Source of the DNA: Gordius sp. MW1
Taxonomy: Eukaryota > Nematomorpha > Gordioida > Gordea > Gordiidae
Length of the DNA stretch: 64,000 bases
Assembly (NCBI GenBank): GCA_964036665.1
Contig: OZ038528.1
Span: 4,966,501 to 5,030,500 of the forward strand
Direction: 5' to 3'
The notes below the pieces were generated by a model. That model was not told the origin of the DNA. It worked only from the letters and a program-made list of their open reading frames with translations, and ran no database searches. Made by a program: the position numbers and the translations under genes. Every line of letters begins with the position of its first letter. The first letter of the stretch is position 1. Positions 56,101-64,000 of the stretch are shown one piece after another.

Positions 56101-56269
56101 TTTCTTAAATTATTAATTATATTTTTAGAGGGTAACAAAAATTTTATATTTTACCTGTTTTCTTGAGTATAATAGGATAATTCCCGTCAAATCTTTTGAA
56201 ATAATAAGAATAACTATCCATGCCTCCGACGTAAGTTACAATTAAAAAAATTAAAAAATTTAAATTCAT
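53114..56269 (-). CDS. Prohormone-4 (IDLSRF-like peptide) precursor, four exons
   Basis: Secreted neuropeptide precursor. Exons: 56269-56155, 54749-54618, 53558-53406, 53307-53114. Every intron has GT..AG and phase 1, and the joined frame encodes 197 residues. Exon 1: hydrophobic signal (residues 1-16, MNLNFLIFLIVTYVGG), then MDSYSYYF and a KR cleavage site at 25-26, with KK at 36-37. Exon 2: one LDL-receptor class A domain with six cysteines (42, 50, 56, 63, 69, 80) and the calcium box DCPDGYDED. Exons 3-4: the family's conserved C-terminus, KRPPVDDIASFLKKMV, LGGVEKLAVALS|ESQTLEDF, LTELKFFLDKLMKTGFLT. From memory, the insect family shows this order with an N-terminal peptide beginning IDLSRF; here that peptide is strongly different. 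No lesions, so it is likely functional. Intron 2 contains a MITE. A THAP fragment and repeats flank it. Confidence 0.9.
53677..54118. mobile_element. MITE-like inverted repeat in prohormone-4 intron 2
   Basis: 53677-53790 (GGGCGTTCGTATGACGCGCG, AAAAGCGAAGTTAATTTTT, CAAACTCTTCATTTTTTTA) is the reverse complement, with scattered differences, of 54000-54118 (AATTCACTTCGCTTTTTTTCG, here shortened: CTTCGCTTTTTTTCGCTTCG, CGCGTCATCACGAACG). A second GAACGCC end at 53979-53990 mirrors the left terminus, suggesting a nested or recombined pair. Non-coding; no clear target duplication. Confidence 0.6.
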
Positions 56270-58339
56270 TTTTAATTATTTTTGGAAAAATAAATATTAA
56301 ATAATTGGTCCCTGTTTTTTGCTTCACTATTAAGTTAGGAGACCAAATAAATCCGATTTCTAATAAATAATTCAATTTATGTGTAATAAACAAGGTCCTA
56401 CCCCCACCCTCCCCTTCTCCCCTTTCCACACAAACCGGAAATCGATTATGGTTAAGTTAGGGGAACTAAATAATCGTTATAATATTTATCATTAATATTT
56501 AACGCGAAATTTAAAAAAACCCATAGATAAATTATATATATCTTTTTCGTTATAATATCTACCCTATAAATTCATTTTAAAAAAAACTGCATGTGAATAT
56601 TTCTATATATTATCTTAAATTAATGGAAAATAATTTATTTTTATATTTTAAAATTGGTTTGGTTTATAACGAACAAAGAATTTTTTGAAAGTAATTCAAG
56701 ACACATACATATCTTTTTAAACTGATGATGTTATATTAAAATAGTCAAAATTGTTCTATAATCAATATAAAATAATATTTTGTAAGAATTGGGATAATAT
56801 TTAAAACGAATTTTCCCCTATACGCTATGAAGTATATATACATTGAGAATTTTTTATCTAATTACTAAATTATACCACACTATTGCTTCGAGAGGGTATT
56901 ATAAAAAGAACCTTTATAGGCGTATTTTGAAAAAAATAGAAATTTTATATGAATTATTTATACGATAATTACCATTTTATTCATGAATAATGTGGCGATT
57001 TTAAGCTTTTTTTGGACGATAAAGTCGATACATTTAAATTGCATAAAATTTGGTCCGAAGGTTAAAGAAATTGGCATCGTGCTGTGAGTTTCTATATTAA
57101 ATTTAATGATTATTATGGACTCTTATGCCATTAGTATTTTTATTTTTCAGTTCAAACGATGTGTTTATACTAATCCTGTGAATAAATTTAGAGATTTTAA
57201 AGGGTTTTATTTAACAGATTATAATAATAGCATCTAATTTTATTCTATTATGTCTTAACACGGTCATTGTTAGTATCAAATTGATATAATTTAAAATTAT
57301 ACAACAATCATCGAATGATTTGAAACATGTTTGATACTTGTATTTACATATTAAATATAATTAACTCTAATGCGTTGGCTATATCAACTTCATATTCAAA
57401 AGAGTATAGAAGAAAGTATTTACTCAAATGTGCATTAACCAATATATGATTGGTGTTGGAAAGTAAATTTTTTTAATATTATTAATAGTCTAAAAATGTT
57501 TTGACAACTTAATATAATAAAAAAATTACTTCTAAGTGGTTTTACGTCATAAAAATCTTTTCCGAGTTATGATGGCATAATTTTTAATAATGTTTCACAT
57601 ATAAACAACACATCCCTTTAACTACGCATAAAAGTGGGTCCATTACTGAAGCAACGAAATTGGCTTTTAACAAATTAAATTTGATGTTTAAGCATTTATA
57701 ACAGGAAATTGTTTATGATCATGATTTTACACCTAAAGTCTTTCATAATTAAATGTTACACTAAAGGCTTTAAACGTTCATAGGAATAAAGGGCTAAGAT
57801 TTCTTAAATTATATAAAACAAAAATTTCCTATTTTTTTAGTAAACTATATGAAAAAATAAATAAGCAAGGTTTCACTCAGTGTATTAATATTTGCTCTTT
57901 TTTTAACTTTTTAGTTGTCAATTGTAACGTTGTATTGATTGTAGTACACTTAATAGTACTCAAACAAACTCAATGGTGATAAAATAGAATATAAAAATTG
58001 TTTAGTTAATAGGTTTAATCATAGAAAACGTAGTGGTGTTAGAGTTGAGATTCCATCAACAAATAAATTCCACAGCACTTAGTATGAGTATTTCACAGTT
58101 TTTTTTATAAAGGATACTTAAAATGTAAGCAAAAATATCTTAGCAACATCGATAACAATAACTTCGGGCGCGTATACCACATGCTATTATATTTTTCGAA
58201 TTATGAAAAGTATGTTAATTTGGTTAAGCATATTTTCATAAAAATATTAGTTAGAGAGAATCAGTATGAGGTTGAACAATATCCGATGTGTACTTTAGCT
58301 TTGCTAGAAGAAAGCTGAGGAATTGGATAGGGCTATAAG
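56270..58339. other. Upstream region of prohormone-4, AT-rich
   Basis: No protein-coding or transposon signal recognised. The promoter of the minus-strand neuropeptide gene must lie near 56270-56500, but nothing there stands out from the AT-rich background. Confidence 0.35.
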
Positions 58340-58400
58340 TCAAGTGGGTCTAATTGGTTAGAATTTTGGTGTTAAGTTGGATTTGAAATCGCTCAATCTC
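58340..58400 (+). repeat. tRNA-like (SINE head) segment
   Basis: GTCTAATTGGTTAGAATTTTGG resembles a pol III A box as found in tRNAs (GGCTCAATTGGTTAGAG-type), and ~30 bases later GGATTTGAAATCG resembles a decayed B box. It is followed by a more GC-rich tail (to ~58480). No cloverleaf closes, so a degraded tRNA-derived SINE is more likely than a tRNA gene. Confidence 0.35.
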
Positions 58401-58552
58401 CTCCCAGCCCTTCTGCTCTCGCTCTTTTGAGCCCCCTCGGCCCTTTAGCTATCGAACTGGATGTGGAGTCAATAGACTTCAGCTAAGTTGAATTATATAG
58501 TAGGTTCGACTTGAATTTCAATATTTCTAATAGTTAAGCCTTTTAAATTTGG

Positions 58553-58672
58553 ATCTCGTCTCGGCCTCGAAATCTCGTCTCGTCTCGGGTGCGATTATTA
58601 AAATCCCAATCTCGTCTCGGCCTAGAAAAATCTCGATTTGTCTCGTCGCGGCTAGAATTCTCGTCTCGACTT
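58553..58672. repeat. CTCGTCTCG word cluster
   Basis: A dense run of TCTCGTCTCGGCCTCG-type words in an AT-rich setting, paralleling the subterminal word arrays of the hAT elements in this window. A related cluster is at 63240-63390. Confidence 0.6.
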
Positions 58673-59264
58673 TTAAAAATAATTACAGCGTATATTTCTT
58701 TCTGGCTCTCAAAAATTATTATAAGAGAAAATTGGTCAAAATGGAACCTCTTTATCTCAAAACCCAAAAGACAAGCTAGATGATTAACTTATGGTAAGAA
58801 GCATTCTTATAGGTGTTATATACTACTTAGTCGAAGATCTAAAGTTGCTAATTCATTTTTATTTCCTGGCCAAGGCTCAATAAATGAATAAAGTTTAATA
58901 ATATCATCATATTTTAATATTATGAATTTATTAAGATTTTATAAAATAATGTTAAAATAATGACAAAAATGCGAGAGTAAACTTTTAAAAATATTATCAT
59001 TATTTAACATGCAATCATCTGAACATTGCAAATACAATAAGATAGGCATTATTAGTGGAAGAACATAAAGTTTTGAGATCGTACGTTAATTGCACATATA
59101 CAATTTAATTAAAGTTGTTAAATATAAAAATTTAAACAATTCTATCAAGTGTAACATCCCGTTATATATAACCATAGACTACATAGACTGCTCATGTCAT
59201 ATGTTCCATATGGTAAATTGTGTGTATCCGCCATTTAAACTTGCACAACTGGTGTATTTCAACT

Positions 59265-59586
59265 ATGCCATTTTGTGCTGTTCCACATTGTTCTCATAGA
59301 TCAAATCGGAATAAACAATAATTTAATCATAGGTAAGTAACAATCTTAATATATTTTAATTTCTTTTTGCAATTTTACTTAATTTTTTTTTAATTTTAGG
59401 TTACCAATGAAAAATCCGCAACTTCTAAAGTCCTGGATTCAGAAGATAAAAAGGGAATTCCAACCATCAATCCTTTCTAGGATCTGTTCTTATCATTATT
59501 CCATTGACATAGACTACCCAACTGAAGAAAAATATCATCAATTGAGAGAAAATGCCATTCCAACAATTTTTGATTTTCCAGGACAG
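59265..59586 (+). pseudogene. THAP zinc-finger domain, two exons, one premature stop
   Basis: Exon 1 (59265-59332): MPFCAVPHCSHRSNRNKQ, then TAA at codon 19, then FNHR; donor AG|GTAAGT. Exon 2 (59400-59586): LPMKNPQLLKSWIQKIKRE, ILSRICSYHYSIDIDYP, LRENAIPTIFDFP; donor CAG|GTAAAA. C4, C9 and the later C-x2-H (CSYH) make the C2CH zinc site; the HRxP, W and AxPTIF positions are the THAP signature. THAP domains bind DNA and occur both in host regulators and in P-type transposases. No following exon was found, and the stop in exon 1 argues for a pseudogene or a transposon remnant. Confidence 0.72.
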
Positions 59587-60865
59587 GTAAAACTATAAAC
59601 TTTTATTATTAACCCTCCATGTACTTATAGAAATCCCAGGTTTATAAAACCCCATTCTTAACAATACTAAAATTATAAGAATTTACTAAAATTAATAAAA
59701 ATGACATGTTTTATTTATTGTATGGAGACCAAATAGTTAGTAGAAACATAAAACCCATATGTTTTTTTATTGAAAGAAGGTTTGAATAATATAAAAAACA
59801 TGCATTATTTATGGTTTTAAAGCAGTCCCAGAATCTGAGTCGATTTTTGGTCATAATGAAAAGATGACAACATCACCTGCTTGTTTTTATTGGAATATAC
59901 GATACTAACGTTAGAATTTCTTGAAAAGGAAGGTTTATTGATAAGACTTTTGCACCTTTTGCTTGGCCAAAATTTTGTGTAATTTGCTTTTTATTTTGCA
60001 TTTTTATTTGAATTTGAGATGGGCATTATCAACCTTGTAACTTTGTCAAATGGTTGTTACTATCTTTTTAGGAATCATCTGGCTGAGAGCCTGTGTATAA
60101 TTCCAAGTTATATGTATGACAAGTTTTGCATCCTTCACAAGAATCTAAATAACTATAAAAATAAACAAATGTAATTTATGATATTGATTATGTTATACAC
60201 ATGCTTAAATTACTATTTTTAAGTAAAAAATTTTTTGACAAATAGATTGACCTTATGGAATATATGAGACCCCAAACGATTATATCTCCAAAAGTATTGA
60301 TTTTAATAATTTGTAACTAATACACATTTAAAAATTTTAAATTAATTTAATAATTTTGAAAAATCTTAAAATTCTTTTTCATAATCATTCCCGTAATATA
60401 AATCAAAAATTAAGAATTAATATAAGAAATAAATTGAATAAAAATGTTTTATTTTTAGGCCAATAATAGTCAATTTACCTCTCTATCTAGTTGATAATAA
60501 ATTTGAACGAACGTCGATAAATTATATTATACATAATATAGATGGCGCTATATCTATACAAACATGATATTTATTTTAGAATGCTGTCTTTGATATCTAC
60601 CCAATTCAATATTTTTTATTTACTTTTCTTAAGATTATTTAATTTACAAAAATTACTAATATCTATATAATCACCACTTTACAATGTGCTTCTCAAGATG
60701 GCGGAAAAATGTACACTTGTGCGTTGATAAGCATTCTATCTAGTCTATGAATGAAGAATATAACAAAATATTTACTTAATCCATTTATTATAAATTTTTG
60801 CACAAAATAATTACTTACTAAATAGGCTTATGTTCATATATTTTAATATTTATTGATAAATTGCA
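59587..60865. other. AT-rich spacer
   Basis: If the THAP gene continues, its next exons are not recognisable here. Confidence 0.35.
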
Positions 60866-61050
60866 GCATTTCGCGAATTCAATCAATGTGCATCTGCCAA
60901 GCCCACATTTTGACGTAAAATGTATGAATGTAATGGGTTAAAAATTGTTGAAGTGTGCCATGACCATGAGTTTAGGCATAGCAAGCTCGTCACATATTCA
61001 TGAGTTACCCTATTACGATGTTTGCGAATAGTCAGAGACGCCTTCGAAAT
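60866..61050 (+). repeat. ~185-bp direct repeat, copy 1
   Basis: It begins TTGCAGCATTTCGC and includes GTGTGCCATGA, GAGTTTAGGCATAGCAAGCT and GACGCCTTCGAAA. About 75-80 percent identical by eye to 62356-62545. Function unknown. Confidence 0.7.
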
Positions 61051-61069
61051 TTTAGTAGCAGGACAATAT

Positions 61070-62354
61070 GGAATAACCCAGGGTTATCTACCTCCCACGT
61101 GTCCTACATTTTATGTTGATCTTCTTTTGTACAAAGGATATCCATCACGGCCCCTATTTGTTTGGCATATCAAGCCTCGAGGATATCGCTTTAAGAATTT
61201 ACCGTTTATCATGCATGTCGATTTTGGATTGAGCGTTCCGCAAGGACCGTTTATAATAATTCCGTAACAATTTCGTACAAGTCTTTATCTAGTTTGGGAT
61301 CAGGTATTGCAGCAGATATTACAGCGTCGATTTCGTTAGAGGTGATCTTGATGGGCAAACGGTAACCCTCTCTTTTGCCATTCCATAGAGTACATCCAGC
61401 AACGCGCAGAGCCAAATACCATTTACTTACAATGAGATTAATTGATTAAAGTTTCTGGCGGCAAACACGTGGTTTGATGGCATGCCTATCGAATGGTGAG
61501 CCATGATAAAGAGTTCCTGAGCATCGCGCCAGGCAGGAGTGCATGTAAATGTAATGAATAGGCCTGGACGACCGTAGTTAGAAACATGCGCAATTAAATC
61601 TTGGGCGTATAGGCGGACTTCAGGTGTATGAAGAAGGCAAAATGGATAGTCTCCTAACATTAATTGCATTAGCGTCGTTAGGTACTGCATCTCGTAATTG
61701 AACATATTCTTCTGAGCGAAGTTTGGTCTGATTTAAACGGATAGAGAGCAGACGTTTAAACTCAATTTTGGCCTATATATTACGATGTATTGATGGAATA
61801 TTTGGCGGCATTTTAAAATATGATTTTTTGGTGCTCTTGAAGCATTATTCTGTAATAATAGCTCAATATAACTGCATTTAAATTTTGTCGGTTTAGCCAT
61901 TGTCTGCATTTATGATTTTAACGTTAAAAACTTCCCAAAAATACGAAAAAAGAGCGAAACGTGGGGATGTTTAAAAAAGCGCGAGTTGTTTTTATTTAAA
62001 AAATGGTGATGTTTTAGGGTAATGAGAATATATATTTGTTACAGGTTTATAGATAAAAAAAACGGGCGTAGTTGAATAAAAAATTGAGACACATATGACA
62101 AAGCAATAGAGAAAAGAGTTTAAGGCAATAAGTAGCACCATAACGAAAAACTAAGAATCGTTGTATCTTTCGTCCGCTAGATGGCGGTTTTTTCTACCAA
62201 AAACAGGGTTACAGCTGTCGCAGGTCAATAAAAAGTAATATAAACCATCTAGGATGCTTAGGCAATGATCTGGCCAGATTTGGTGGCAATCGGTCGAGAA
62301 CGTTAGGAGTTATTAGAGAACAAAGAAAACGGATTTACATTTTTATATATAGAA
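61070..62354 (-). mobile_element. Helitron 2 fragment, inverted, 5' end intact, internally deleted
   Basis: The 5' terminus (minus strand, TCTTCTATATATAAAAATGT at 62354-62335) and the following ~180 bp match Helitron 1 7616-7800 (CGACCGATTGCCACCAAAT, TGACCTGCGACAGC, CCGCCATCTAGCGGACG). Rep-coding remnants follow: QTKLRSEEY region (61720), YAQDLIAHVSNYGRPGLFIT (61560-61620), PHAH region (~61385), GPCGTLNP-like to about 61075. The ~2.4 kb between the 5' end and the middle of Rep is deleted, and everything past the VVPY region is missing. It lacks a 3' hairpin. Confidence 0.8.
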
Positions 62355-62355
62355 G

Positions 62356-62545
62356 ATTGCAGCATTTTGCAAATAATGCAGCTACCAAGTCCACAGACGT
62401 AAAATGTTATGAATCTGATGGGTTGAAAATTGTTGAGGTGTGCCATGAGTTTAGGCATAGCAAGCTCCTGGCAGATTCAAGAGTTATTTTTTTAAGATGT
62501 TTTCGAATAGTCAAAGACGCCTTCGAAAACAATTTTTGGCAGGCA
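62356..62545 (+). repeat. ~185-bp direct repeat, copy 2
   Basis: It begins TTGCAGCATTTTGC directly after the Helitron 2 terminus. It has one open frame across the unit (KSTDVKCYESDGLKIVEV, CHEFRHSKLLADSRVIF) that copy 1 lacks. Not recognised. Confidence 0.7.
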
Positions 62546-63239
62546 CCGAGGTCGCAGGACCGGGGAGCTCAGAAAATTATCTAGCCATTGCTCCTAGATT
62601 GGGATAATTGATTTTGTTAATCAACTGATTATATAATATATACAATTTTTTAGTCATTTTTAAAGAATATGTTTGATAAATAGTAAATGTCAAATGCTTA
62701 AATTTTCTGAAGCATCTAGGTTGGCTGAAAAACAGTTTTTTGGGCTGTTTTGATTCCTTATTAACTTGGGTAGGGTAAAGGTTTCCTTATGATGGTAACG
62801 TTTGTCGTTGAAGATCCGAAATATTGATATCAGTCATTTTTACTGCTTTAAAGCATAATTTACCCTTAACCATTTTATTTGATTCATCCTAGGTTACTGT
62901 GAAATGCTTGAGCAGATTGCTCTTTTTTGAGTTGTATGATGAATTGTTGTGCATAAACTCATTACATGTCTAAAATTTTTATATTACATAATAATGCCAT
63001 ACAAATAAAAATAAGTAATAAACACATAATTAATAAGGGTCACCAATACTATGTTGTCTATTGAATAAAATTATATTTCATATTTGAAATTTGCCCGAAG
63101 CGGATAATTAGGTGCTTAAGTAATCTAATATTGAAAGTTTCAAATCATATTAATTTGCATTAAATATCCTAGATTTAAACTCATAAAATTAAATTTCTTA
63201 ATCTGCTAAATTAAGTCTCAATAGTTAAAAATAAAAATT
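62546..63239. other. AT-rich spacer
   Basis: Nothing recognised. Confidence 0.4.
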
Positions 63240-63392
63240 AAAGCCGAGATCTCGGTGATAAATTGTCTCGTCTTGTCTCGAGGGAAAAATTCCCGTCTCG
63301 ATCTCGACTCAAGCCTCATTACATCTCGGGTTTTCGAGATGAGACGAGACGAGACGCTACGAGACAGAGGTTTTTCTCGGTTTTTCCGCATC
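63240..63392. repeat. Second CTCGTCTCG/CGAGACGAGA word cluster, probable hAT end
   Basis: Words in both orientations (GTCTCGTCTTGTCTCGAG; GAGACGAGACGAGACGC), then TTTTTCTCGGTTTTTCCGCA and TCACTC. Reversed, the end reads (G)AGTGATGCGGAAAAACC, close to the hAT pattern (C/T)AGNG. No partner terminus was found. Confidence 0.5.
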
Positions 63393-64000
63393 ACTCAAAA
63401 TTTTACTAATATTTAAAATTGGATATATAGGATTAAGGCTGGCAAAAAAATTAATAATAGGTTTACACGAATTTACTAGTTTTTTTTCTATAAATATAAT
63501 TCCTCTTTATTTTAATTTATATTCCCATTTATATACTTGCAAAAATGCAATATTATTCAATGCCTTAAGAAGGTTCCTTTTAGTAATATATGAAGGTTAT
63601 TTTAAGCAGTCGTTGGTTTTGACAAACTTATTTTTAAGAATAATTTTCGTTTAATATGCAGTTAAAGGCCACAAGAAACGATCATAAAGGGTTTACCGAC
63701 TATGACAACCTTTATGCATAAGTTACCATTTGATCTATTATTAAGTTAATATCTTAATCAGTATATAGATTCATTTTTTGATAAATATGAGTTTTGCAAT
63801 AATTAATTGATTAAATTTATGTTTAAATAAAAAATTTAATAACTTAAGTTATTTTGATTTGCATTAATCGTTTAGTTTAACAATCTTTATTTGAAATCGC
63901 ATAAATATATATCTCTTTTTTAACATATTTTTATATATACATTTAAAATACAAGTTAAGATATGAATATTCTTATTTATAAGTTGGCCCGTTCAACTCTA
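63393..64000. other. AT-rich spacer
   Basis: Nothing recognised to the end of the window. Confidence 0.4.

Overview
This is an AT-rich window of a metazoan nuclear genome, most probably an arthropod. The evidence is spliced genes with GT..AG introns, RTE-type and restriction-like-endonuclease LINEs, Helitron, hAT and MULE transposons, and a split gene that reads as the arthropod neuropeptide precursor prohormone-4. The species cannot be named from sequence alone.

Only two host genes are well supported, both on the minus strand. One is a two-exon C-terminal-motor kinesin (kinesin-14, ncd/KIFC1 type; 26800-31835). The other is a four-exon prohormone-4 / IDLSRF-like peptide precursor with an LDL-receptor class A domain (53114-56269), whose exons are too short to stand out as open frames. 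A THAP zinc-finger exon pair (59265-59586) carries a stop codon. Almost everything else is mobile or repetitive DNA.

Layout. 1-711: right end of a hAT transposon inserted into an RTE LINE (712-2285). 2880-4270: decayed LINE of the restriction-like-endonuclease (RLE) group. 4790-5430: small repeat arrays. 5590-7005: second RTE copy. 7279-7591: MITE with near-perfect inverted ends. 7616-16031: Helitron with recognisable 5' and 3' ends; its Rep/helicase frame is split by a nested short LTR element (12231-13932). 16034-16331: a TA-flanked MITE abutting the Helitron. 16334-21100: AT-rich, little recognisable. 21107-22625: hAT remnant with an RLE-domain LINE tail. 22874-25962: near-complete BED-finger hAT transposon with matched inverted ends. 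26800-31835: kinesin gene, whose large intron holds a foldback element with a nested hAT MITE. 32383-34185: MULE remnant between inverted minisatellite arrays. 34955-46700 and 49995-50340: dispersed and tandem repeats built on a CCAATGG hairpin unit plus a tRNA B-box-like motif, interrupted by an internally deleted RTE copy (36050-36742) and a nearly intact RLE LINE (41440-44219). 46704-49994: a 3.3-kb palindromic non-autonomous transposon with minisatellite-filled arms. 50366-52235: fourth RTE copy. 53114-56269: prohormone-4. 58340-63390: SINE-like piece, CTCGTCTCG arrays, THAP exons and a second, inverted Helitron fragment.

Most transposon genes are broken by frameshifts, so they act here as fossils. 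The best candidates for unusual biology are the palindromic minisatellite-armed element, the MULE with inverted minisatellite arms, the hAT families each carrying its own subterminal word array, and the divergent neuropeptide precursor.
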